Shown: positions 9,328 to 18,601 of the stretch, one piece after another
How the letters are laid out: every line of letters begins with the position of its first letter
How positions within the stretch are numbered: the stretch's first letter is position 1
Source: an uncultured Alphaproteobacteria bacterium
Lineage (GTDB): Bacteria; Pseudomonadota; Alphaproteobacteria; RF32; CAG-239
Length of the DNA: 64,000 nt
Direction of reading: 5' to 3'
Assembly (NCBI GenBank): GCA_944393695.1
Contig: CALYAY010000001.1
Coordinates: 62,001-126,000 of the forward strand
The notes under the pieces: model-generated
What the model saw: only the letters and a program-made list of their open reading frames with translations
Database searches by the model: none
What the model was told of the DNA's origin: nothing
Translations under genes and position numbers: made by a program

Positions 9328-9421
9328 GTTTTTCACCTTTCTTATTCAAGATTACTTTTCTTATAATATAGACAATTAAATTTAAGATTAAAAGCCTTTT
9401 ATCAAAAAACTCTGAATTTTT

Positions 9422-12400
9422 CTACTCCACCGGCATCAATACTGCCGTATCCGTCCACAAAATAAACGTATGCACCGTCTTTTCCGGATAAACCTTCTCA
9501 ACCAGCTGCTTATAAGCCCGCAATTGTTTTTTATACGCTGCGGGAACATCTTCCGCCCGCCGGGCTGCCGGCCGGTTGGTCTTAAAATCAACAATCAGCA
9601 CCTTATCGCCCTCTACAGCCAAACGGTCAATTTGTCCGGAAATAATTTTTCCGCCGGCTTCACCCATCACCGGCACTTCGGCCCTTGACCCCGGACCGAA
9701 AAGCACGGCAAACCGCTCATCTTTCAACAGCCGCCCGACTTCCTGCCTGATACGCTGTTTTTCAACTTCATCAAAATCCGGAGCATTAACATCCAAAAAT
9801 GTTTTGATGATTTCGTCCCTGTTTTCCGCAGCCGCATCGGGAATAAACTGCAACAAACGGTGAATAACCGTCCCCCGGCGGTAACGGTGTTTTTCTCCCC
9901 GGACAACCGGAGAAATCAAACCCGGATCAGCCTCGTCTTCATCCGGCCGCGACGGCGTATACGGACGCGACAAAGCCCCCTCCTGAACAACCGGCTCCTC
10001 CAGCCACGACCAATCTTCATCTACCGACCGGCCGGAAACCCCGCCGTTTTTTTCCTCTTTGGGCGCAATCTCCTGCCCGCAGTCAAAAAAGATATTGCCT
10101 CCCTCATCCTCATGCCCGATCTTAGCCAGATTCCGGCAGCAAATATCATACCATGACTCTGCCTTGACGGCATTTTTCGTTTTATATCCGCAAATATACA
10201 GCCTGTCTTCCGCCCGGGTCAGCGCCACATACAGCAAACGCCTGTATTCTTCCAGCGCCCGGCGGTTATCTTTGTCGTTAATTTCATTGCACACCCGGTC
10301 ATAATCTGCCGCACATAACGGATAAAACATCATCCCGTCCCACAAAATTCCGTTGCCGCGCTTGCTTCCCGCCACCCGTACCGTATCCGGCAGAATAACA
10401 ATCGGCGCCTGCAATCCCTTGGAACCGTGAACCGTCATAATCTTAACGCTGTCAGCCTCGCTCTGATCCTGCTCGCGCTTAATCTCAGCCTCATCTTTGC
10501 TCATCCATTCCACAAATCCCTGCAGACTGGGAACATGTCCCTGCTCATAATCAAGCGTCATATTGACAAACTCGTCGATACCGTCCTCAACCTCTTCGCC
10601 CATACGCTCTACAAACTTGCGTCTTCCCCGCAGTGTATTCAAAATAAACGAATAAAGCTCAAACGGCCGCACATAATCCGCCATATTGAGCAGCTGCTGC
10701 AACTCGGCATACACCCCGGCATAAGTCTTGTCATCCCCCAGCCTGGTCCACAAACTGGCTTTGCCCCGATTATAACACAGCTTAAACAAATCATCGTCAT
10801 TCAGCCCCCATAGCGGCGATTTCAAAATTTCGGCCAGACTCAGATCATCGGTCGGCAAAAGCAGAAAGCGCCCCACGCTGATTAAATCCTGAATGGCAAT
10901 CTGTTCCGAAAGTTTTATCTTGTCCACCCCGGCAATACTCACACCGCTGTTTTTACAGGCTCGCACCAGCTCTTCCACAAAGCTGTTTCGTCGCTGAACC
11001 AAAATCATAAAATCCCGATAACGAACCGGCCGCCCCTTTGAAGCCAGAACATCCCCCGATTCCACCATATTTTTTATTCTGGCGGCAATTTGCTGCGCCA
11101 GACGCTGACTGGCCGATTCTCCGGTTGTCCGTTCCACCGGCGGACGCCAGGCATCAACCCGTTCATCTTCTGCCGGTTCAATCAAAGGCCAGATTTCAAC
11201 CCGGCCGGCCTCTCCTGCCCGAAAAGGCAGATGTACGATATCCTGCCCCGGCAGCACCACTCCGGGCTTAACCTCTTTATCCCCGAATATGGTATTGACA
11301 CTGTCCAAAACCACCGCCGTTGATCGAAAAGACACATCCAGATAAACTTCTTCAAAATTCTCGTCTGCCGCTTTAAAATAGCGACGCATTTTCTCAAATT
11401 CCTCCGGATCTGCTCCCTGAAAACTGTAAATTGACTGTTTTCTGTCTCCGACCACAAACACCGTCCGGACTTTGTCCCCAGCCCCGATTCCCGCAAAAAA
11501 CTCTTCGGTCAGCGCCCTCACAATGGCCCATTGATCCGGTGACGTATCCTGGGCCTCGTCAATCAACACGCTGTCAATACCTCCGTCAAGCTTATACAGC
11601 ACCCACTGCGCCACTTCCGGATTCTCCAAAAGACTGCGGGTCAAAACAATCAAATCCTCATAATCCATTAGGGAATGAACCGTCTTATAATCGTTATAAC
11701 CGGCAATAAGCTCCCCCGCCAGCAGCAAAACCGCCCGGGTAGAAGCCATCACCCGCACTGCCGTCTTACGATTTTCACAATCCAGGATTCGCTCGGCTTC
11801 CTTCCGGATTCTTTCCAGAATTGTCTCATCAGCGGCAACGGCTCCTTTGGTCGCAGATTTTGCTTCGCCTTTCTGCGTCAGGAACACACCACGGTAAACC
11901 TCAAACCACCCCTCCCCGCCATTTTCCTGCAATAACCTATACAATATCTCCGCCCGCTGCACATCACTTTTGGCGCCATGGCTCAATGCTTCGGCAATCT
12001 GCTTAATCTCCGTCCGGTTCAGATTATCTCTGAAATCCCGTTCAATATCCTGTTCCGTTTCCTCCGGCCTCACTCCCAGCCGTTCCGACATTTGCCCAAA
12101 CAATTCCTCCGCACTGCCGAAACGGTTAAACATCCGGATAATCTTGTTGCGATTCTCCGCCAATATATTCATAATCTCGGGAAACTTGCTTTCCGAAACA
12201 TTCCTTGTCAAAAAATCAAGAGCCTGAGCCGAAGGCGTATCCCCCTCTTCCTCAATTTTATGCAAAAGGCCTGATTTAATTTCCTCCAGCGCTTCCGCCG
12301 CCCGCCGGTCATCCATAACCTCAAAATACGGAGAAATATGCGCCTCCAGCGGAAACCGCTTCAACACCTCCTGACAAAAACTGTGAATTGTCTGAATCTT

Positions 12401-12802
12401 CATTCCGCCGGGTGTATCCAGCAACAGGGCAAATTGCTGCCGGGCTCTTGCCTCAAGCTGCCGCACATCATTTTCATCTGCCGGCAGCCCGCCCAACAAC
12501 TCATTCAGTTCGGTCAACAGATTCTTCTCATCCGCCACCGCCCATTTGCTCAGCCGGGCAGAAATACGCTGATTCATTTCCACTGCCGCTGCCTTGGTAT
12601 AAGTCAGACACAATATTTTGGAAGGCCGTACCCCGCTTAACAACAGACGCAGCACCCTGTCCGACAACACTTTGGTTTTTCCTGTTCCGGCCGAGGCCTC
12701 AACCCACACCGATTTTTGCGGATTCGAAGCGCGGCGTTGCTGCTCCGTGGCCAGTTTTCCCCGGGCTTCCCTTATCTCTTTAATCTTGTCCGCACTGCTC
12801 AT
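9422..12802 (-). CDS. addA: AddA helicase-nuclease, double-strand break repair
   Basis: UvrD/Rep-type (SF1A) helicase with a C-terminal RecB-family nuclease (1126 aa). With AddB it resects double-strand breaks for RecA loading. The N-terminus has Walker A (EASAGTGKT); motif II reads LIDEAQDTSPDQW; motif III GDRKQSIYSFQGADP; motif V/VI is in TVHGSKGLQAPIVILPD and YVALTRAEDRLY. The nuclease motif is ISGQIDRLAVEGDKVLIVDFKT near the C-terminus. The ATG at 12802 overlaps the addB stop (ATGA), with GGAGG upstream, indicating translational coupling; an upstream start at 12829 would lie inside addB. Confidence 0.95.
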   Translation of the reverse strand: MSSADKIKEIREARGKLATEQQRRASNPQKSVWVEASAGTGKTKVLSDRVLRLLLSGVRPSKILCLTYTKAAAVEMNQRISARLSKWAVADEKNLLTELNELLGGLPADENDVRQLEARARQQFALLLDTPGGMKIQTIHSFCQEVLKRFPLEAHISPYFEVMDDRRAAEALEEIKSGLLHKIEEEGDTPSAQALDFLTRNVSESKFPEIMNILAENRNKIIRMFNRFGSAEELFGQMSERLGVRPEETEQDIERDFRDNLNRTEIKQIAEALSHGAKSDVQRAEILYRLLQENGGEGWFEVYRGVFLTQKGEAKSATKGAVAADETILERIRKEAERILDCENRKTAVRVMASTRAVLLLAGELIAGYNDYKTVHSLMDYEDLIVLTRSLLENPEVAQWVLYKLDGGIDSVLIDEAQDTSPDQWAIVRALTEEFFAGIGAGDKVRTVFVVGDRKQSIYSFQGADPEEFEKMRRYFKAADENFEEVYLDVSFRSTAVVLDSVNTIFGDKEVKPGVVLPGQDIVHLPFRAGEAGRVEIWPLIEPAEDERVDAWRPPVERTTGESASQRLAQQIAARIKNMVESGDVLASKGRPVRYRDFMILVQRRNSFVEELVRACKNSGVSIAGVDKIKLSEQIAIQDLISVGRFLLLPTDDLSLAEILKSPLWGLNDDDLFKLCYNRGKASLWTRLGDDKTYAGVYAELQQLLNMADYVRPFELYSFILNTLRGRRKFVERMGEEVEDGIDEFVNMTLDYEQGHVPSLQGFVEWMSKDEAEIKREQDQSEADSVKIMTVHGSKGLQAPIVILPDTVRVAGSKRGNGILWDGMMFYPLCAADYDRVCNEINDKDNRRALEEYRRLLYVALTRAEDRLYICGYKTKNAVKAESWYDICCRNLAKIGHEDEGGNIFFDCGQEIAPKEEKNGGVSGRSVDEDWSWLEEPVVQEGALSRPYTPSRPDEDEADPGLISPVVRGEKHRYRRGTVIHRLLQFIPDAAAENRDEIIKTFLDVNAPDFDEVEKQRIRQEVGRLLKDERFAVLFGPGSRAEVPVMGEAGGKIISGQIDRLAVEGDKVLIVDFKTNRPAARRAEDVPAAYKKQLRAYKQLVEKVYPEKTVHTFILWTDTAVLMPVE

Positions 12803-15690
12803 TCGCCGCCCTCCTCCGTCACAGACCATTCCGCCACCCGGGCCAGATGCAGATAATCCGAGTATTTCGGAGCATATGCCGGATTCGGCTGACAGATATA
12901 CGGCGTGGTCGGCAAATCAAAAACCGCCGCCAGCTGATGAACCCGTTCAAAAGTATGCACCAGCATTTCGCCGATATTCTCTTCAAACACCGTTTCTTTC
13001 TTCCCCAGTTGCCAATAAATAAGCTTTGCGGCTTCCCGTTGGCCGATTTCCTTATATCCGCCGTGCTCGGCAATCAGCCCCTCCAGCGGCAGCTGCGGTG
13101 CATAGCCTTTCAACATTTCATTTTTGGTTCTGGCCTGCCCGGTTTTATAGTCAATCACGTTAATCCGCCCGTCTGCATCCACATCAATCCGGTCAGCCTT
13201 GGCCGTAACCGTAAAATCTCCTTCCGGTGCCTGAAAAGTCAGCTCACCGCTTATCTCACTGTACACCCGTTTAATATTTTTGCGGTATTCTCTTTCGGTT
13301 TTAACCAGCCAGTCCGCACTTTTTTCAAAATTCGGCTGCCAGAAAGCCCTCACTTCCGGATCCATGCCTTCATTAAAATAAGCTTCACCCAGCCGCAGCA
13401 GTTCTTCTCTGGCATTATCGGGAAAAGCCCCGGGATATTTGCGGTTAAAACTCTCCAGCACCCGGTGAACAATATTCCCGTAATCGGTAAAATCCAATCC
13501 TTTTTCAAGTTCATTCAATGGTTTAAGCTTCAAAATATATTTGGCAAAAATAATATACGGATCCCGCATCAGATTTTCTATTGCACTGACCGACAAACGC
13601 CTCGGCCGGGCTTTAACCGGCGGCACCGGCGCCGGCGGCTGCAGCGGATAAAATCCCGACGGCTTCTCCCAAAATGCCGCCCCGGCTCCGTAACGTCGTT
13701 CCGTAATGCTTTCAATATCACAGCCCAGAGCTTTTAACACCGTCTCCAGGCGCAGCCACCACCGCGACTTCACCATCGGCGTTCCCTGCACCCGGTCAGC
13801 CCGTGTCAGATAAACTTTTCCGCAGCACAACAACCGGGCAAAATCCGCCGCCAGAATTCCTATTGTCTTTTCCGGCAGCGGCATGCCGAAATCTTTTTTC
13901 ATCGGCCGTGACATCCAGGGATCAGCCTCAGCCGCTTTCGGCCACGAATTTTCATTAACCTCGCCGACAATTGTCACGTCAAACTGCGTCAGCCGTGCTT
14001 CAATCGGCCCCAGAATTTTCAAACGCGGATGTGTGCCGTACCTCGGCCGCACCATAATCCCCGTCATCAGCGCCCGCAGCAGACCGGCATATTCCGTTCC
14101 GTCAATCCCCCCCAACTCATCGGCATTATCATATAATTCCGCCAAAAAAGCCGCTGCCGCTTCGCCGGCATCTCCTTTCCACAAAACGGCAGCCCCTTCG
14201 ACATCAACCGTTGTCGCCAGTTTCTCGGCCGTTTTCACATGCAGCGCCAGAAGTTCCTTAAAATCCGTCCGGGTATGACATATCATTGCCCGCAGTTTCT
14301 CGGTTTCTTCCCTCAGCTGCATAACAATCGGAAAATCAGCCGGATTTGCCGCCTGTTCGTCATCCGCCCGCAGCACCTGTTTTTCATAATCCCTCACCTG
14401 CCGCCGGACTTCTCCGTATTCCCGGCCGCATGCCGCAAACGGGTGCTTCAACAGGCCTAAAAATTCAGCTGGCGAAAAATCCTTTTCACAAACCTCAACA
14501 ATCAGCCTCAAAAAAATCCCGACCGGCGTTTGCGCCAGCGGCAAACCGGCGGAATCATCAACTTTAACATTCCAGCGCCCCAGCTCTGCCGCCACCCGTC
14601 GGGCAAAATTCCGGTCTGTTGTCACCAGCGCCGCCGTTTTTTCCGGCACCAGCAAAACCTCACGCATTAATATCGCCACCGACAAAGCCTCTTCCCGCAC
14701 ATCCCGGCAGTTAATCACCGCCAAACCGTCCAAAGCCTTTTCATTAATCTCCCGGCCGGCCAGATTCCGCCATTTATCGGTTGTTTTTGCCGGACGCATC
14801 ACTTCCGAAACCAGTTTTTCCCGCAAAACATTTGCCGGCGGCACCAAATCCGTCACCTCTTCACGCTTTACCTGCAAATATTCCAGCAATTGCTTCAACT
14901 CATACTGCGGATGAGCCTCATCCGCCGCCTGCCAGCTTTCCTCATCGCAAAACTTGTCCAACCCCGATAAAACAACCTCTCCCTGCGGCATATTCAAAAC
15001 CGCTTTGGTCATCCGTTTCAAAGCCGGAAAAGTTGCCGTTGTCCCCGCCAGTACAACCCGGTTTTGCGGCGGATTTTGTTCCCACATCTCACTTTGCATA
15101 TTCCACAACAGATTTCGTCTCTGCGTCGGATCGCACAATCCTCTTTCTTCCAGAAACGCCGGCCATTCCTCAGTAATCAGCTTCAAAAAATTCAGCGTTT
15201 CCAGCCAATGCCTGGCATATTCTTCCGGCACCAGATTTTGCAGATTTTCAAACGAAAGATTTTTATTATAAACCGCGTCAATCAGCTTAACCAGCTCCTG
15301 CGCCAGATAACAGGCCTGCTCAGCCGAAAATTTTTCCAGTCCGAACACCTTGGGACGGCCGGCAATTTTCCTGACAAACCACAACAATCTTCTGCCGCTG
15401 TCAATAGCCGGCTTCAGCCGGGGCAGCACCCCGCTGTAATCAAACCCGCTGATAAAAAGCTCGTCTTCTTCCACGTCTCCCAGCGGCACCATTCGCGGCA
15501 ACAACGTCGGTGCCAACCCCTGCGCCCGGACAAAAGCCTCTTTCAACGCCTGACAGGCCCGCCGGTTCGGCAACAAAAAAAGCACCTTCGCCAGTTCCAG
15601 CGGATTCCGGCGGTATTCTCTCAAAAAACTCTCCGCCAGAACATCCGTAAAAGAAACACTGGCCGGAACATTAAAAATTCTTCTTTTCAT
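12799..15690 (-). CDS. addB: AddB, double-strand break repair nuclease subunit
   Basis: Partner of AddA (963 aa), of the alphaproteobacterial AddB type. The N-terminal helicase-like half contains a nucleotide-binding remnant (VLFLLPNRRACQALKEAF). The C-terminal region has the RecB-like nuclease (LSVSAIENLMRDPYIIFAKY, then INVIDYKTGQA). No classical Walker A GxGKT is obvious, as expected for this subgroup. It overlaps addA by 4 bp. The first gene on the opposite side is an HD protein and then murU, which in other alphaproteobacteria lies directly upstream of addB on the same strand. Confidence 0.93.
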   Translation of the reverse strand: MKRRIFNVPASVSFTDVLAESFLREYRRNPLELAKVLFLLPNRRACQALKEAFVRAQGLAPTLLPRMVPLGDVEEDELFISGFDYSGVLPRLKPAIDSGRRLLWFVRKIAGRPKVFGLEKFSAEQACYLAQELVKLIDAVYNKNLSFENLQNLVPEEYARHWLETLNFLKLITEEWPAFLEERGLCDPTQRRNLLWNMQSEMWEQNPPQNRVVLAGTTATFPALKRMTKAVLNMPQGEVVLSGLDKFCDEESWQAADEAHPQYELKQLLEYLQVKREEVTDLVPPANVLREKLVSEVMRPAKTTDKWRNLAGREINEKALDGLAVINCRDVREEALSVAILMREVLLVPEKTAALVTTDRNFARRVAAELGRWNVKVDDSAGLPLAQTPVGIFLRLIVEVCEKDFSPAEFLGLLKHPFAACGREYGEVRRQVRDYEKQVLRADDEQAANPADFPIVMQLREETEKLRAMICHTRTDFKELLALHVKTAEKLATTVDVEGAAVLWKGDAGEAAAAFLAELYDNADELGGIDGTEYAGLLRALMTGIMVRPRYGTHPRLKILGPIEARLTQFDVTIVGEVNENSWPKAAEADPWMSRPMKKDFGMPLPEKTIGILAADFARLLCCGKVYLTRADRVQGTPMVKSRWWLRLETVLKALGCDIESITERRYGAGAAFWEKPSGFYPLQPPAPVPPVKARPRRLSVSAIENLMRDPYIIFAKYILKLKPLNELEKGLDFTDYGNIVHRVLESFNRKYPGAFPDNAREELLRLGEAYFNEGMDPEVRAFWQPNFEKSADWLVKTEREYRKNIKRVYSEISGELTFQAPEGDFTVTAKADRIDVDADGRINVIDYKTGQARTKNEMLKGYAPQLPLEGLIAEHGGYKEIGQREAAKLIYWQLGKKETVFEENIGEMLVHTFERVHQLAAVFDLPTTPYICQPNPAYAPKYSDYLHLARVAEWSVTEEGGE

Positions 15691-15815
15691 AAAACAAATT
15701 TACGTTTTATCGCTTTTCCTGTCAAGCTTTCCGCAAAATCTGCTCCCTGAATAAAAATTTATATTGTCTTAATCGGATTATAAGTGTAAAAAGAGCTCAA
15801 AACAGGATAACAAAA

Positions 15816-16556
15816 ATGAAAATAGACCTTAGCATAAACGATTATGAACACGCGGCCATGCCTTCGCGCAAAGAAGCCGTGCAAATGGCCAACGGCTATT
15901 TGCAGGCCCGTATTTTTAACGGCTCGAACCCGCAGATTATTTTTGACCACGGAGTTCATATCTTCAATGTCGCCAAAATTGCCGAACGGATAGCTGCCCG
16001 CAGCAACGGCCGCCTCAATCCCGATATTGCATATGTCCTCGGACTTTTGCATGATATCGGGCGTATCAAAGACGAAACCGTCACCAAAGTTCCGCATAGT
16101 ATCGAAGGCTATCTTTATCTCCAGAAAAAAGGCCACGGAGACATTGCCGCCATCTGCCTGACCCATGGTTTTATTGATAAAAACATCCAGCGCCCGGATT
16201 ATCCGACTTTCAACGACGAACAGTTTTATGAAACAAAAAAATTCCTGCGCAACATCAAATATAATGATTACGACCGGCTGATTCAGATTGCCGACCTTTT
16301 CTCCCGCGGAAGAGAAATTTTAAGCATCCGTCAGCGCCTCGACCGCAACAAAAGCTTTTACAAAATTTCAAAATTGTCTTACGAAAACAAAGCCTTCCGC
16401 CTGCGCGACTATTTTGATAAGAAATATAGCATTGATGTCGAACAAATCGTAGCCGACACGTTTAACCTTTCCAAACAGCCGCGCAAAAGCGACAGAAGCT
16501 TCATCTTTATCCTGCCCAAACCCTATGCGGCAAGACCAGTTCGGCAGATAATTTAA
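15816..16556 (+). CDS. HD-domain phosphohydrolase-like protein (paralogue A)
   Basis: A 246-residue HD-superfamily protein. The predicted metal ligands are His48 (DHGVHIF), His79-Asp80 (YVLGLLHDIGR), His117 (ICLTHGF) and Asp160 (IQIADLF). The fold suggests hydrolysis of a phosphoester such as a nucleotide, but no substrate can be named. AGGA lies about 8 nt before the ATG. The window holds a second, clearly related gene (53872-54489) with the same landmarks, GLLHD.G, ICLTH.F and Y(N/D)DYDR, so this is a lineage paralogue family. murU follows 15 bp downstream in the same direction. Confidence 0.75.
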   Translation: MKIDLSINDYEHAAMPSRKEAVQMANGYLQARIFNGSNPQIIFDHGVHIFNVAKIAERIAARSNGRLNPDIAYVLGLLHDIGRIKDETVTKVPHSIEGYLYLQKKGHGDIAAICLTHGFIDKNIQRPDYPTFNDEQFYETKKFLRNIKYNDYDRLIQIADLFSRGREILSIRQRLDRNKSFYKISKLSYENKAFRLRDYFDKKYSIDVEQIVADTFNLSKQPRKSDRSFIFILPKPYAARPVRQII

Positions 16557-16571
16557 CACAAGGATTCGCCC

Positions 16572-17297
16572 ATGGCCGAAACTTTTTCCCAAGGCTTTAT
16601 TCTGGCTGCCGGCCGCGGCAAAAGAATGCAGCACCTTACCGATGACAAACCCAAACCTCTGGTGCAGGTAGCAGGAAAATCCCTCATTGATTACAACATC
16701 GACCGCTTGCAGGCTGCCGGCATCAAAGACTGTATCATCAACCTTTGCTACAAAGGCGAATTGATAAAAGAACATCTAAAAGACGACCGGCGGCTTAACT
16801 TCATTTTTTCGGAAGAAGACGAAGCCCTGGAAACCGGCGGCGGCATAAAACATGCCCTTCCTCTCATGAAAAGGGAGCCCTTTGTTGTCGTCAACAGCGA
16901 TGCCCTCTGGACCGAACCCAGCGGCCGCTCGCTGATAAAACAAATGATAAATGCCTGGGACGATTCCCGGCATGATATGATGCTGATGTTTGAACCCGTT
17001 GAAAAAACTTACGGCACCAACGGAAACGGAGACTATATCCTGGATTCGGACGGCCATCCGCACCGCCGCCGCGACAAAGAAACCTTTGCCCCCTACATGT
17101 ACGGCGGAATTCTCCTTCTCCATCCCCGTGTTTTTGACCACGAACCCGAAGGACGTTACTGGCTGATTGGTATTTTCGACCGATTGGAACAAGAAGGCCG
17201 CCTGGGATACTTTATCCACGACGGCGAATGGTTCCATGTCGGAACTCCCGAAGCCGCCAATCTGGCCGAAGCCTATTTCCGGCAGCACAAAATTTAG
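16572..17297 (+). CDS. murU: MurU-like sugar-1-phosphate nucleotidyltransferase
   Basis: Nucleotidyltransferase of 241 aa. The N-terminal signature LAAGRGKRMQHLTDDKPKPL binds the nucleotide; VNSDALW is the metal/sugar-phosphate site. Alphaproteobacterial relatives beside addB are MurNAc-1-phosphate uridylyltransferases (MurU) of the peptidoglycan recycling route, downstream of the kinase AmgK. Mannose- or heptose-1-phosphate activity cannot be excluded. AAGGA precedes the ATG at 16572. No amgK is present here; the usual tsaE-amgK-murU-addB cluster is split, with tsaE at 60.9 kb. Its end overlaps rdgB (convergent) by 4 bp. Confidence 0.78.
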   Translation: MAETFSQGFILAAGRGKRMQHLTDDKPKPLVQVAGKSLIDYNIDRLQAAGIKDCIINLCYKGELIKEHLKDDRRLNFIFSEEDEALETGGGIKHALPLMKREPFVVVNSDALWTEPSGRSLIKQMINAWDDSRHDMMLMFEPVEKTYGTNGNGDYILDSDGHPHRRRDKETFAPYMYGGILLLHPRVFDHEPEGRYWLIGIFDRLEQEGRLGYFIHDGEWFHVGTPEAANLAEAYFRQHKI

Positions 17298-17881
17298 CTA
17301 AAACAAGCCTTTACAAATTTCTGCAAAGCCTGTCCGCGGTGAGAAATCCTGTTTTTCTCCTCAGCCCCCAGTTCGGCAAAACTCTTGTCATACCCCTCGG
17401 GAATAAATATCGGATCATAACCGAAACCGCCTTTTCCTGACTTCTGCCGGGCAATTTTTCCGTTAACCCGTCCTTCAAAAAACTGCGTTTTCCCGTTTGG
17501 ATTGGCCAAAGCCAGAACACAACAGAAATAAGCCGACCGGTCATCTGAAACACTGTTCTCAATTTCCGCCAGCAGCATATCCATACCTTTGTCAAAATCC
17601 CGGTTCGGGGCATAACGGGCAGAAAAAACCCCGGGCTTGCCCCCCAAACAGTTAACACACAATCCGGAATCATCCGCCAGACAATAAAATCCGCTCATTT
17701 TGGCCAAAGTTTCCGCTTTCAGCCGGGCATTGTCTTCAAAAGTCTCTCCTGTCTCCTCCACATCCGGCAGATTCAGTTCCACTGCTGACACCACCTCCAC
17801 CTGATAAGGCTTCAGCATATTTTTAAGTTCCGCCAGCTTATTTTTATTATGAGAAGCCAATAAAAGCTTTGTAATCTTCAT
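17294..17881 (-). CDS. rdgB: XTP/dITP pyrophosphatase (RdgB/HAM1)
   Basis: House-cleaning NTPase (195 aa) that hydrolyses ITP, XTP and their deoxy forms. Family landmarks: LLASHNKNKLAEL at the N-terminus, ETGETFEDNARLKA, LADDSGLCV, and GFGYDPIFIPEG and SHRGQAL near the C-terminus. I chose the ATG at 17881, whose GGAGG lies within the last codons of rph; an upstream in-frame start at 17917 would lie inside rph. Only 1 nt separates the two genes, so they are co-transcribed and probably coupled. Confidence 0.95.
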   Translation of the reverse strand: MKITKLLLASHNKNKLAELKNMLKPYQVEVVSAVELNLPDVEETGETFEDNARLKAETLAKMSGFYCLADDSGLCVNCLGGKPGVFSARYAPNRDFDKGMDMLLAEIENSVSDDRSAYFCCVLALANPNGKTQFFEGRVNGKIARQKSGKGGFGYDPIFIPEGYDKSFAELGAEEKNRISHRGQALQKFVKACFS

Positions 17882-17882
17882 C

Positions 17883-18593
17883 TTACCCCTCCAATACCTG
17901 TTTTTGTTTGGCGACAAGTTCTTTTATTCCCTGCCGGGCCAGTTTCATCAACTCTTCAAATTGATTGTTTTCAAAAGGCTCGCCTTCAGCCGTTCCCTGA
18001 ATTTCAACGATTCTTCCTTCTTCTGTCAAAACAAAATTCGTATCCGCCTGTGCCTGGGAATCCTCCTCATAATCCAAATCCAACAAAGCTTCTCCGTCAC
18101 ATATGCCGCAGGAAACCGCCGCCACAAACTCTCTCACCGGATTTTCCGGCAGCCGTCCTTCTTTCACCAGTTTTTCCAAAGCCTGATACAAAGCTACAAA
18201 ACCGCCGGTGATTGAAGCGGTGCGCGTTCCGCCGTCTGCCTGCAAAACATCACAGTCAATAATCACCGAAATCCCCGGCATTTTTTTCAAATCAACTCCG
18301 GCACGCAAAGCCCGGCCCACCAGCCGTTGAATCTCCTGCGACCGTCCGGACGGCTTTTTGCTTTCTCTCGACACCCGGACCATTGTTGCCCGCGGCAGCA
18401 TAGCATATTCTGCCGTCACCCAGCCGCGTTCCTCATCTTTCAGCCACGACGGCACCTTTTCTTCCACCGTTGCCGTACAAACCACATGCGTATTGCCGCA
18501 CTTTATCAGACACGAACCTTCCGCATAAGGATTAAATCCCGGAATAATCTCAATTTTCCGCAATTCATTGTTTTTTCTTCCCGAGTGTCTCAT
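17883..18593 (-). CDS. rph: Ribonuclease PH
   Basis: Phosphorolytic 3'-to-5' exoribonuclease that trims tRNA 3' ends (236 aa, full length). Motifs: SGRKNNELRKIEI, NTHVVCTATVEEKVPSWL, GWVTAEYAMLPRAT, the phosphate-binding GRSQEIQRLVGRALRA and the catalytic region IDCDVLQADGGTRTASITGG. It forms a pair with rdgB downstream. In many relatives rph is divergent from hrcA-grpE; here a glycogen-synthase-like gene sits between rph and grpE and no hrcA is present. Confidence 0.96.
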   Translation of the reverse strand: MRHSGRKNNELRKIEIIPGFNPYAEGSCLIKCGNTHVVCTATVEEKVPSWLKDEERGWVTAEYAMLPRATMVRVSRESKKPSGRSQEIQRLVGRALRAGVDLKKMPGISVIIDCDVLQADGGTRTASITGGFVALYQALEKLVKEGRLPENPVREFVAAVSCGICDGEALLDLDYEEDSQAQADTNFVLTEEGRIVEIQGTAEGEPFENNQFEELMKLARQGIKELVAKQKQVLEG

Positions 18594-18601
18594 TTTTTCC
18601 T

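Noticed and set aside
12847..13737. 296-codon open frame antisense to addB
   Set aside because: Fully contained in addB, rich in Phe/Arg/His/Asn without any recognisable domain; a shadow of strand-biased composition.
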